A stretch of 64,000 bases of DNA from Luidia sarsii (taxonomy: Eukaryota > Echinodermata > Asteroidea > Paxillosida > Luidiidae). Every line of letters begins with the position of its first letter. Within the stretch, counting starts at the first letter, position 1. Positions 12,501 through 20,664 of this stretch are shown in pieces. The DNA is taken from assembly GCA_949987565.1 (NCBI GenBank), contig OX465112.1, positions 19,875,516 to 19,939,515 on the forward strand. The letters are read 5' to 3'. The position numbers were made by a program, and so were the translations under genes. Under the pieces are notes generated by a model that was not told the origin of the DNA, ran no database searches, and saw nothing but the letters and a program-made list of their open reading frames with translations.

Positions 12501-15500
12501 GTGTGCCAAAGACTAGTTGACTATTAGGGAAGGCTAAAGGGCTGGGTAGCTTGGATGGTAAGAGCACTGGTGTGCCAAAGACTAGTTGACTATTAGGGAA
12601 GGCTACCATCTAATGGCTGGGTAGCTTGGATGGTAAGAGCACTGGTGTGCCAAAGACTAGTTGACTATTAGGGAAGGCTAAAGGGCTGGGTAGCTTGGAT
12701 GGTAAGAGCACTGGTGTGCCAAAGACTAGTTGACTATTAGGGAAGGCTACCATCTAATGGCTGGGTAGCTTGGATGGTAAGAGCACTGGTGTGCCAAAGA
12801 CTAGTTGACTATTAGGGAAGGCTAAAGGGCTGGGTAGCTTGGATGGTAAGAGCACTGGTGTGCCAAAGACTAGTTGACTATTAGGGAAGGCTAAAGGGCT
12901 GGGTAGCTTGGATGGTAAGAGCACTGGTGTGCCAAAGACTAGTTGACTATTAGGGAAGGCTAAAGGGCTGGGTAGCTTGGATGGTAAGAGCACTGGTGTG
13001 CCAAAGACTAGTTGACTATTAGGGAAGGCTAAAGGGCTGGGTAGCTTGGATGGTAAGAGCACTGGTGTGCCAAAGACTAGTTGACTATTAGGGAAGGCTA
13101 AAGGGCTGGGTAGCTTGGATGGTAAGAGCACTGGTGTGCCAAAGACTAGTTGACTATTAGGGAAGGCTACCATCTAATGGCTGGGTAGCTTGGATGGTAA
13201 GAGCACTGGTGTGCCAAAGACTAGTTGACTATTAGGGAAGGCTAAAGGGCTGGGTAGCTTGGATGGTAAGAGCACTGGTGTGCCAAAGACTAGTTGACTA
13301 TTAGGGAAGGCTAAAGGGCTGGGTAGCTTGGATGGTAAGAGCACTGGTGTGCCAAAGACTAGTTGACTATTAGGGAAGGCTAAAGGGCTGGGTAGCTTGG
13401 ATGGTAAGAGCACTGGTGTGCCAAAGACTAGTTGACTATTAGGGAAGGCTACCATCTAATGGCTGGGTAGCTTGGATGGTAAGAGCACTGGTGTGCCAAA
13501 GACTAGTTGACTATTAGGGAAGGCTAAAGGGCTGGGTAGCTTGGATGGTAAGAGCACTGGTGTGCCAAAGACTAGTTGACTATTAGGGAAGGCTAAAGGG
13601 CTGGGTAGCTTGGATGGTAAGAGCACTGGTGTGCCAAAGACTAGTTGACTATTAGGGAAGGCTAAAGGGCTGGGTAGCTTGGATGGTAAGAGCACTGGTG
13701 TGCCAAAGACTAGTTGACTATTAGGGAAGGCTAAAGGGCTGGGTAGCTTGGATGGTAAGAGCACTGGTGTGCCAAAGACTAGTTGACTATTAGGGAAGGC
13801 TAAAGGGCTGGGTAGCTTGGATGGTAAGAGCACTGGTGTGCCAAAGACTAGTTGACTATTAGGGAAGGCTAAAGGGCTGGGTAGCTTGGATGGTAAGAGC
13901 ACTGGTGTGCCAAAGACTAGTTGACTATTATTAGGGAAGGCTAAAGGGCTGGGTAGCTTGGATGGTAAGAGCACTGGTGTGCCAAAGACTAGTTGACTAT
14001 TAGGGAAGGCTAAAGGGCTGGGTAGCTTGGATGGTAAGAGCACTGGTGTGCCAAAGACTAGTTGACTATTATTAGGGAAGGCTAAAGGGCTGGGTAGCTT
14101 GGATGGTAAGAGCACTGGTGTGCCAAAGACTAGTTGACTATTAGGGAAGGCTAAAGGGCTGGGTAGCTTGGATGGTAAGAGCACTGGTGTGCCAAAGACT
14201 AGTTGACTATTAGGGAAGGCTACCATCTAATGGCTGGGTAGCTTGGATGGTAAGAGCACTGGTGTGCCAAAGACTAGTTGACTATTAGGGAAGGCTACCA
14301 TCTAATGGCTGGGTAGCTTGGATGGTAAGAGCACTGGTGTGCCAAAGACTAGTTGACTATTAGGGAAGGCTACCATCTAATGGCTGGGTAGCTTGGATGG
14401 TAAGAGCACTGGTGTGCCAAAGACTAGTGGACTATTATTAGGGAAGGCCACCATCAAAGGGCTGGGTAGCTTGGATGGTAAGAGTAGTGGTACGCAAAAC
14501 CAGAGGTCTCGGGTCCTGTTCCAGTCAAAGTTTTGTTGCAATTTTTCTTTTTCTTTTTCATTTGCTTAGGGTCTTAGCCTCTGCATATTAGTTTTGAGTA
14601 TTTGCTTTTGAATTGACCATCCTTCCTCCCTCTGCACCTTTTCCACTCATCAACATACAGTATTATTTCCAAAGCTAATCCTTTCATCAAACAAACAAAT
14701 TACTTAGTCGTGTTGCTTTGCCTCTTGCACACTGGTTAATGTTGGTACAGTGGAACGTTACTATAATTATGCCGATATACCAAACATTCGGCTAAAAAAG
14801 CCCTTTGGCTCCTAATTTTTTTGTACAAAATATGCGGCTGCAACTGCTATAACGAATGACCGCTATACCGAACAATTTTCATGGATCCTGGGATGTTCGT
14901 TATAGTGATGTTCCACTGTACTTAGTAAATACTGATGAATGTTGGTGTTGAGTAAAATACTTGTTATTGTTGGTATTTAGTGCATATAGTGTTTATTGTT
15001 TAATGCATGTAGTGTTTAGTTTTTATTACATCAATTCTTATCTGTTCAGAATTTCAAGTTTGACTTATTTTCAAAAGTTAGAGGACTGACATTTCAATCC
15101 TAGCAGGACCTTTCTCAAGACCTTGACTTTGAGAAAGGTCCTGCTAGGATCGAAACCACAGGCCCTCTAACTTTTGAGGTTTGTATTGCACGTCATCTTA
15201 GTCAGTTAGCAGTTTGCAACAGTTTTTTTGTATTAACTTCATTTGATTTATTTTGTTTGCCCCATACAGGCATGATATTGAGACCGTTCCAATGAAGATC
15301 TATGGTATGTAGATAGAATTTTTGAATAAATATTTGAACAATTGCTGACAGAAATTACCCCGTTATACATCATCCAGAGAACAAAGAAAATGTTGACATA
15401 ATTTCATATTCACAAAATTTCATATTCACAGTATTTTGGGTGTATTTTTTATATATATAGACTGATGGGAAGCTTCCCAATATTTTATGGCAGTTGAAAA

Positions 15501-16288
15501 TATGTGAATAAATTTTGATAACTTTATTATCAAAATCCCAAAATATCAATGCAAGATTTGAAATTTTGTTTTGATGAATTCAAACCTCATCCTGTGAAAA
15601 GAGTGTCTAGATTTTATTTTAATCCATTCAGAATATTTAATTAATCCATGCAAAATGTTTAGATAATCCATGCAAAATGTTTAGATAATCCGTGCAAATT
15701 GTTTAGTTAATCCATGCAAATTGTTTAGTTAATCCATGCAAATTGTTTAGTTAATCCATGCAAATTGTTTAGTTAATCCATGCAATTTTTTTAGTTAATT
15801 CATGCAAATTGTTTTGTTTAATCCATACATCCAGCAGTTTGTTGACAAATAGTCCATTTATAGATTATTATATCCAAAGATTCAATATCTTTGGATTGAG
15901 GTCAAACAAGTTTTCTTTGCCAATTTTTCAATTTGTTCAAATGTTCCAAGTCAGTTCTTCCTTTGTTTGACTTGAATTAAAAAAGCTGCATCCACTTTGT
16001 GTGATCCCTGACCTGCTGTAGCCAGGTTTACAACAATTGGTTGTTTGCATCTGAATGGAAGCGAGGGTGTGATCCCTGGAGATATACGGCAGTTAATGGT
16101 TGAATTGCTTCTCACTGGCGCCCCCAACCTGGCAAAGACTAGTTGACTATTAGGGAGGCCACCTTCTAAGGGCTGGATAGCTCAGGTTCAAGTCCCGGTC
16201 CAGTCAAAGTTTTCTTTGCCAATTTCTCAAATCTTTGGATTGATCATAAAACCATTCTGTTGTCTTTGTTTCTTTGTGTGCAGAATAA
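535..16288 (+). CDS. PROM1: Prominin (CD133-like) pentaspan membrane protein, 3' part of the gene
   Basis: Prominins are five-pass membrane glycoproteins that bind cholesterol and organise microvilli, cilia and photoreceptor discs. Exons seen: 535-588, 5182-5262, 5772-5840, 7583-7672, 8339-8457, 15270-15304 and a last coding stretch 16284-16288. All have good AG/GT sites and agreeing phases. The second to fourth exons give the final extracellular helix with a conserved Cys (GGCEPV) and a second Cys. The fifth gives the last membrane segment ([20 protein letters not shown]) followed by KLSKFYRRM, the family's hallmark juxtamembrane motif. The sixth encodes HDIETVPMK, matching the ETIPMK tail of vertebrate PROM1. 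Splicing 15304 to 16284 gives a stop at once (TAT-GAA-TAA). Reading through the 15304 donor also stops after three codons. Upstream exons lie before this window. An AATAAA at 17088-17093 could end the transcript. The family call is firm; the exact tail is not. Confidence 0.88.
1025..1165 (-). mobile_element. tRNA-Ser-like SINE, degenerate reverse copy
   Basis: On the minus strand GACCTCGGCCAGCTCAG, AATTGGTTAAGACATCTGCA, CTAGAAAGCC and GGATTTGAATCC follow the order of the copy at 42070. The tail GGCAATCGGGCTGAGCACAG is also present. Confidence 0.55.
1345..1475. mobile_element. 'GAAAC' foldback element (family B), degenerate
   Basis: CAGGACCTTTCTCAAAGGCAA, AAGTTCCTGCTAGGATGGCAA, TGCCAGGCCTTC, TATTGCAGGTCATTTAACC and GCAGTTTGCAACAGTTTG keep the order of the family. 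Confidence 0.55.
1971..2446 (+). mobile_element. 5'-truncated non-LTR retrotransposon (LINE), ORF2 C-terminus and 3' UTR
   Basis: An open frame of 122 codons (1971-2339) ends a LINE reverse-transcriptase protein. It starts in a [13 protein letters not shown] segment, then a [12 protein letters not shown] block, then [16 protein letters not shown] and [12 protein letters not shown]. The LWNSLP...FK..L..YL ending is the usual C-terminus of RTE/CR1/Jockey-like ORF2 proteins. No ATG of its own and no upstream RT domain are present, so this is a dead 5'-truncated copy. About 110 nt of apparent 3' UTR follow, then a tail shared with the local tRNA-Ser-like SINE. Confidence 0.7.
2447..2510 (+). repeat. 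3' tail shared by the LINE and the tRNA-Ser-like SINE
   Basis: GGGCAAAGCACTGAGCA followed by GTTGAG and GGGCAAACCCTT recurs after the SINE body at 42980-43035 and, reversed, beside the copy at 31760-31800. Shared 3' tails are how SINEs borrow a partner LINE's reverse transcriptase. Here the tail might instead be a truncated SINE inserted behind the LINE. Confidence 0.45.
2545..2725. mobile_element. 'GAAAC' foldback element (family B)
   Basis: The left arm starts near TACAAAAATGTTACAAACTAC and reaches GGGCTTGACGTTTCAATCC and TAGCAGGACATTTCTCAAAGG. The right arm returns GAGAAAGATCCTGCTAGGATC, GAAACGTCAGGCCCACTAAA. About 15 related copies occur in the window. This one keeps most of both arms. 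Confidence 0.7.
4146..5062. mobile_element. MITE with TTTCCACTGGAC-type termini, containing a nested second MITE
   Basis: The outer element begins CCACGTTTCCTCCTGACTTA and ends AGAGGAAACGCGGCC. Its interior CGAGCCGAATGGTTACTTTTA and GCCCAGTAAAAGTGACCAGG matches the uninterrupted copy at 54047-54470. It is split by the element at 4211-4577, so the inner one arrived later. Confidence 0.65.
4211..4577. mobile_element. MITE with GGCCCTATACAACAT termini (nested)
   Basis: Inverted ends AAAGGTCCTATACAACATTGG and CCAATGTTGTATTGGGCCTTT. The interior words CCACAGTTTGTGTGTTAA and TCCACAGATTTCCTTCTAA (inverse strand) are shared with the copy at 49008-49382. Confidence 0.7.
5502..5660 (+). mobile_element. 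Pogo/Tc1-mariner-like MITE
   Basis: CAGTGGAACGTCGCTTTAAT, CATCCCGGGATCCATGAAAA and AAATCAGGAGCCAAAGGGCA follow the family order behind a TA. The right terminus is decayed. The terminal CAGTGGAAC(C/G)TCGCTATAACGAA is of the pogo/Tigger type. Confidence 0.6.
5841..6064 (+). mobile_element. Foldback element at the 5' splice site of prominin exon 5772-5840
   Basis: GACTTCAATGTTTGCATGG starts 8 nt after the splice donor. Inverted arms follow: CTAAGTGGAAGGTTTGCGG, GACACCATGTAGCACTTCTC and GTGTGGCTCTGAAAA, with the complement returning to CCACTTAG at 6050. Right after it, CTTAGAAGGGTGAGTAG repeats the exon end and donor CTTAGAAAGGTGAGTAG (5832-5848) with one mismatch, as an insertion duplicating its target would. 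Confidence 0.7.
6870..7315 (+). repeat. Polypyrimidine tract with a 99-bp tandem repeat
   Basis: About 450 nt of C and T. CTGTCAGTCTCTCTTTGTAT recurs at 6982, 7081 and 7180, a 99-bp period with nearly three copies. The period is a multiple of three, which explains the long Ser/Leu-rich open frames in several frames; none is a gene. It lies in a prominin intron. Confidence 0.85.
7845..8162. mobile_element. hAT-like MITE with an internal 38-bp duplication
   Basis: Inverted ends CAGGGATGTAAG and CTTACATCCCTG, the CAGGGRTG form typical of hAT elements. Inside, CTCTCGGTC(AT/GC)GTAAGCGC and CACTCGCAGT occur twice about 38 bp apart. A clean 8-bp target duplication is not visible. It lies in the prominin intron before exon 8339-8457. 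Confidence 0.6.
8880..9075 (+). mobile_element. tRNA-Cys-like SINE, single-unit full copy
   Basis: A leader (ACTAGTTGACTATTAGG) is followed by a tRNA-like body with A-box (TAGCTCAGATGGTAAGAGCG) and B-box (GGTTCAACTCTA), then the tail TTTCTTTGCCATTTTTC. In the better-preserved copy at 59430 and in the consensus, the anticodon arm is CTGGT-ATGCAAA-ACCAG, anticodon GCA, hence the tRNA-Cys-like call. The sequence TGATCCCTGGAGATATACGG with GGCAGTTAATGG lies upstream of several copies and appears to be part of the element. Confidence 0.75.
9590..9975. mobile_element. Decayed copy of the CAATTTCATAGAGCCGC MITE
   Basis: CCAACCCAAACTTCACTATTG, TTTGTAATCCTG and GGCGGCTCTATGAAAGTGGG match the copy at 59987. 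It lies in the prominin intron left of the satellite. Confidence 0.5.
10966..14525 (+). repeat. Satellite of ~50 units (69/72/75 bp) built from the 5' half of a tRNA-derived SINE
   Basis: Each 69-bp unit is a leader (GACTAGTTGACTATTAGGG, then AAGGCTAAA) followed by the 5' half of a tRNA-like sequence (GGGCTGGGTAGCTTGGATGG, TAAGAGCACTGG, TGTGCCAAA) that includes a Pol III A-box-like segment. Units of 75 bp carry ACCATCTAATGG where the others have AAAGGG. A few units are 72 bp, with ATT doubled. The full 3' half with a B-box-like GGTCTCGGGTCC appears only once, at the right end (14490-14520). The array lies in the last long prominin intron. The long reverse-strand ORFs across it are by-products of a repeat length divisible by three. 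Confidence 0.92.
14752..14918 (-). mobile_element. Pogo/Tc1-mariner-like MITE, complete
   Basis: A 167-bp element with terminal inverted repeats CAGTGGAACGTTACTATAA and TTATAGTGATGTTCCACTG, flanked on both sides by TA, the target duplication of the Tc1/mariner/pogo superfamily. No transposase is encoded. Confidence 0.75.
15055..15225. mobile_element. 'GAAAC' foldback element (family B)
   Basis: Both central arms are kept (CCTAGCAGGACCTTTCTCAA and GAGAAAGGTCCTGCTAGGATC) with the longer subfamily flank GTATTGCACGTCATCTTAG. It lies 45 nt before prominin exon 15270-15304. Confidence 0.65.
15645..15835 (+). repeat. 22-bp tandem repeat
   Basis: Units of GTTTAGTTAATCCATGCAAAT repeat about eight times with drift, downstream of prominin exon 15270-15304. 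Confidence 0.8.
15960..16235 (+). mobile_element. tRNA-Cys-like SINE, internally deleted
   Basis: The copy includes the 5' region (TGTTTGCATCTGAATGGAAG, TGATCCCTGGAGATATACGG), the leader GACTAGTTGACTATTAGGG and GGCTGGATAGCTCA. It then jumps straight to the B-box GGTTCAAGTCCCGGTCCAGT, so the A-box to anticodon part is lost between two short TCA repeats. Confidence 0.7.
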
Positions 16289-16465
16289 CTGCTGGCAATG
16301 AACATCTGGGGACTACTGTGCTACAGTGATATGCAATCTACCAGATCAATCACATGTAATCAATGGTCATATCTGCTGTGCTGGAAATGTTTGTCAGATT
16401 GTATGGATGCTGTGTGATATAAAGAAAGCAACATGTGCTGTCATTTCATTCCTCTTGTATTTCAG

Positions 16466-16614
16466 CTGGCTGTGACTTGCCGAGATACAAGGACAAAGTA
16501 TTCTCATACCAAGCGCAGTGCAACAAGTGCAGTCAAGAAAACAGTCAAAACACTGTACAAGAAAAAGAATACCGATTATCCAAACTTTCTTGTGGTTCAA
16601 ATGCTCAGGTATAA
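16466..16614 (+). CDS. Possible alternative 3' coding exon of prominin
   Basis: A strong acceptor (polypyrimidine, then CAG at 16463-16465) opens a stretch that stays in frame with the prominin exon ending at 15304. It runs for 48 codons to TAA at 16612-16614 and contains a Tyr- and Lys-rich, four-Cys tail (GCDLPRYKDKVFSYQAQC and on). A donor-like GGTATAA overlaps the stop. Prominins are known for alternative cytoplasmic tails, so this may be a splice variant. A second frame is also open here, which weakens the case, and no homology is recognised. Confidence 0.35.
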
Positions 16615-18880
16615 CTAAGTATGGGCAATCCGTTTAGTTGTGGTAAGCATGCATTCATGCTGATGAAAAAGGACAATCATGAAATGAATTTCTTGGGGTC
16701 ATTGGGCGTTGAAGGTGACATCCAGAAATACTGAACTTTTTATGGAGAATCGCCAAGCACAAGGACCAGCAACTCTAGGTGATAGCTAAGAAGGGGGAAA
16801 GAGAACTAACAAGAAGGACATTACAAAGGTTAGAAAAACATATATTAATGTTATTCTTAATTTGGGACAGGTTGTAAGTTGGAGGGATTTACAACCTTGT
16901 CAAGTTGGATGTTCTTTTGCACATTGGATTATTTCCATTTGAATGATCAAAGAATGGAACCTGACAATTGATGATAACTATAATGAGCTTTTTATAATGA
17001 GCAGATAAGCTGACATCAAACATTTAGATTGAAACAGAACTGGCTTGCTCTTTGTTTATATCTGCAATAATCAAGGCAAAATATTTAAATAAACCTGACC
17101 CAAAAAATGAAAATTTTGAGAATGATTATTACATTTTTTTTTTGGGGGGGAGGGGTGGAATTCTTTTTATAAACATTGAGTGCCTACTTAAATTTTGTTT
17201 GCATCAATTTTTTTATTATGTCCAAATTGAAATGTATATAAAATCAAAACTGTGGATGAAAATTCATGTGACAAGATTTTTCATTCACTGTGTATATGTT
17301 TAAGCATAGCAAAAGGTGCATGATGTTTTTTCCTTAATCTCAAGTAGAAAGTACCATATCTTATATGTGCTTCTTGTAAAAAAGAGTTGGGGATGGGCTT
17401 TTGAAATACAATGGTGATAGGTGTTTGGGGTTGACTGTAAATTGTAATGAGAAATGTGATTTGAATTATTTATACTTCCATAAAGATTTGGGTCTGATTA
17501 TGATGGACCCATAGCTGCATGTTGAAAGGAAACACTGGGCTTGTTGTGGTTGCTATTTTTTCTTTCTTGATATGTCAGCTACTTTTTGGTCTTCATCTTT
17601 TTAGTTAGAGCCAATTGACAAAGCCACAAACTTAGCCTCTCTTTGTTTTATTTTGTCTGTGGTGCACCAGTATATGCCTACTACCAAATACCCAGTTATA
17701 TATTTTTTCATCTCATATATTTTGGTGATATTTTCAAATGTTTAGCTATATGTATCTGTTGTGTAAAATATGCTTTCAATTATTATCCGCATAAATTTAA
17801 TTGCCTCTTTATAGCATTTTTTTTTACAATTTTACAATTTGAAAAACCTTTGTTATAAACATCAATTTAGCCATCAATCATAATTAGTATTACATCAAAA
17901 AGATTTGACAAGCTTGTGAACCAGTTTATCTTCAGCATGTATACCACTGTAATCGTTTTAAAAGTCTTCTTGGAAATATTCCCTTCAGAAAATTCTTATT
18001 CTGGGAATGTAGGGTCGGTAATAATGTTGTCCAAAGTAACTTACTACATGTATAATGATAATATTATTAATAATACTGATACTAATATCGAGAGAAAGCA
18101 AAATATGAAGCAATTTTTGAGCACTATTACTCTGGTATACTATTCGAGGTCGCAGAAAAATGCATTTGAATCATTGCTATACTTATAAATCAAAAAAGGT
18201 TTTCAACTTCAGTCCATACAATACATCACAAACTTAATGCAGGTAACATTCCACAGTTTGGGCACAAGCACTCTAAAAAGCCCTGTCCCCAAAATGATGA
18301 TTGTGTTTTTGGTTGTACCGGCATGCTTGTGTCTGACGATCTTAATATAGTTATACAGACAGACTTGGAATTTGAAAGTGAAAACCAAGTGTCAGCGAAT
18401 CCTTCTCTTTTGCTTGCATTCGTGTTGTCAAACATCGACACAAGGGAGACATTGGTTTGCATGCATACAACTATAGACCCATCACAACTGAATTTGATGT
18501 TAACAGTAATTTCATGATACATCCTTTTTTCGGAAAGCAGCGCTTGCATCATCATTATAGAGAAACACACAGCAACATTCAGAATTAAACGGACAGAAGG
18601 TGACATTCTAAAAGGCATGTTGACATTGGCAAACGTCCGAAACGTCATGCCCTGTAACTTTGACGCGATTTGCATTTTGGTCATCTTGTAGTTGGTATTA
18701 TATACCAGTATTACGGGCATTTGTAAAAATCTTCGACGCGAGAAAATCGTCAAGCACCGTCACAAGGGACTTTCTTGTCGCTTACATGAATAATTCGCTG
18801 ACAGTTAATCACTTAAATCGCCTTCCAATCCTTGAACAGAACGTACATTGATTTGTAAATCTGCCCATTCGTATTAAATA
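16615..18880. other. AT-rich DNA after prominin, no convincing gene
   Basis: Probably prominin 3' UTR at the start (AATAAA at 17088-17093), then AT-rich DNA. A reverse-strand frame of 175 codons at 18226-18753 has a hydrophobic stretch and several Cys, but no family resemblance and no coding-like context. Confidence 0.4.
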
Positions 18881-19059
18881 CATTTTATTGGTTTTTCTGC
18901 AGCTTTATCATGAAAACACGTATAGGCCTCGGCCATTGGCCATTTTTCTCGTTATATTTCTCGTTATTTTGTTATATTTTAGTCAAAGAAATACAGAAAG
19001 AAAAACTGATTGTGAACTAAACAAAAATTCGAAAAATGGCAGATTTTTTTTTGACTTTA

Positions 19060-19245
19060 GCCCGTTTCACACTGCAGCAAAAAACGAGGGTCCTGTGCGA
19101 CGAAAAAACGACATCGATGTAAAAAAATCTGAGTTGTGTGAAAGCAATCCATTTCAAGCAAAAAACGAGGGTCTCGTGTGACGAAACGCCGAAATCCAGA
19201 CCTCCAAAAAACACATCGGTTAAAAATCACACGGATGCGTAGTGG
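19060..19245. repeat. TTTCACACT-type repeat with internal direct duplication
   Basis: GCCCGTTTCACACTGCAGC resembles the termini at 35232. GCAAAAAACGAGGGTC(C/T) followed by TGTGYGACGAAA occurs twice about 78 bp apart. Confidence 0.45.
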
Positions 19246-19669
19246 GAAACGATGTGTGCGAAAAATAACGAGCGACCCCTGTTTTAAGCGCGGCAACCCG
19301 CATGCGCAGACAGCGTCACTGTTCCGCGCACTGCCGACGCTCTTGTTTCAGCTTTGTGATATTTTTTCCTGGTCACTTCTGTCTGTTCGTTATCAATTCA
19401 GACAATGAGTCTTCATTGTTATATGCCGCGTCCACGAGTTCATTAATCTTGAAGAGGCGATCCAATCGTCTGGTTACTCGTGAAGGCAGAAATCTTCCCT
19501 CCGGCTCACGACGGCAAGAAGTGGGGGCAGCGTGAGTCAGGAGCTCAAAGGGCAAACAGTTTTTACCAGAATCGATTGATGCATGCATGGGTTATGGTAA
19601 GATTACGATACATACGGTGGCAGCTCTTGCAATCACTACAGGACCGAAAAGGTGAAAACCATGAATTTA

Positions 19670-19795
19670 ATACACTCATGCCTTTGAAAAAGGTCCTGCT
19701 AGGATCGAAATGTCAGGCCCACTAAATTTTAAGATTTACATTTTGATAATTTTAGTCAGTAAGCAGTTTCCAACATTTTTGTATATCAATTTAAT
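19670..19795 (+). mobile_element. 'GAAAC' foldback element (family B), right arm
   Basis: CTTTGAAAAAGGTCCTGCTAG, GATCGAAATGTCAGGCCCAC and TTTTAGTCAGTAAGCAGTTTC run to TTTTTGTATATCAA. Only one arm is present. Confidence 0.65.
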
Positions 19796-20664
19796 ACACT
19801 GTTATGTTCTATACACGCACATGTCAGGACGAAAATAGTTTCGTCAAGTTCCGACTCCAAGCCGCGTACGTTTGAGTAAAATAAACTCTTCGGTCGTTGG
19901 GCTTGTGCAGTGTGCAGTATTAATTTCTCAATTAGTCAACTGGCACAAGCACAACAATCCAAAAGCAAACAAACAGTCTATAGAAACAGAAAGATGAATA
20001 CAACCAAACAGTCTGAAAACAGCCCCAACGAACTAAATCACTGTCCAGAGGAGACCTGCTGTGCGCGTGCGTATTAGTGAGTAGCAGCCCGCTCGTGAAC
20101 TGGGAAAAACTTAAACAGCGTGAACACGACGTGATTGGAACGCAGCATAAGTATCAGACCATAGGCCTAAAGATCTTGTATGCAGATTTCTCCCTTCAGT
20201 AGTCTCCATGCACCATGTTTCGTCTGTAAAAGCCTTACAGCTAGGCTATAATGCAAGACCGAACACCACGTGCCAGTCTTATACGGGAGGTCAATGTATT
20301 GAAGACCACTCGCCCGGAATCTTGATAGGCCTATGTCGTCAATGCACGTTGGCTGTGGGAGGAGAATTGTGTGAGTGAATTTATTATACTTGTGCTGCCC
20401 AGGCTTAGTTGTTGTGGCAAGTTTAAGAAGCCACGTTATCCCTTTCATTATGCGCGAGCACTGAGGCGGTGATTGCATTAAGGAACTTGGTCGCCCCTCA
20501 TCTGCCTCAGTTGTCCACAACGCTGTTGAGAGAACTTGGTGAAGGTGCCACGAAGACGCATTGTATGATCGTGTACATTAACGCGTTCCACTTGCACCAC
20601 CTTGCATCGAAGCAGGCGCTTCAATCGTCAGTGCAGTTTTTGAAACTCCATCACAATTACAATC

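Larger units (their letters stand above)
18881..20664. other. Upstream region of the GPCR
   Basis: Contains the repeats at 19060-19245 and 19670-19795, and more CpG-rich DNA at 19200-19560 and 20040-20660 that may hold the receptor's promoter or a 5' exon. The reverse 117-codon frame at 20167-20520 shows no recognisable domain. Confidence 0.35.

Noticed and set aside
10945..14226. Reverse-strand ORFs of 93-270 codons with a perfect 23-residue repeat ([11 protein letters not shown]...)
   Set aside because: They are translations of the 69-bp satellite, whose length is a multiple of three. Stops appear only where a 75-bp unit brings in a TAG, and the same DNA is clearly SINE-derived.
10966..14525. 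CRISPR-like array
   Set aside because: Units are contiguous with no unique spacers, and the genome is animal; it is a satellite.
18226..18753. 175-codon reverse ORF with a signal-like hydrophobic segment and several Cys
   Set aside because: No recognisable family, the opposite strand is also partly open, and part resembles decayed repeat DNA near 57115.
20167..20520. 117-codon reverse ORF upstream of the GPCR
   Set aside because: No domain, signal or homology visible; probably chance in a less AT-rich promoter region.
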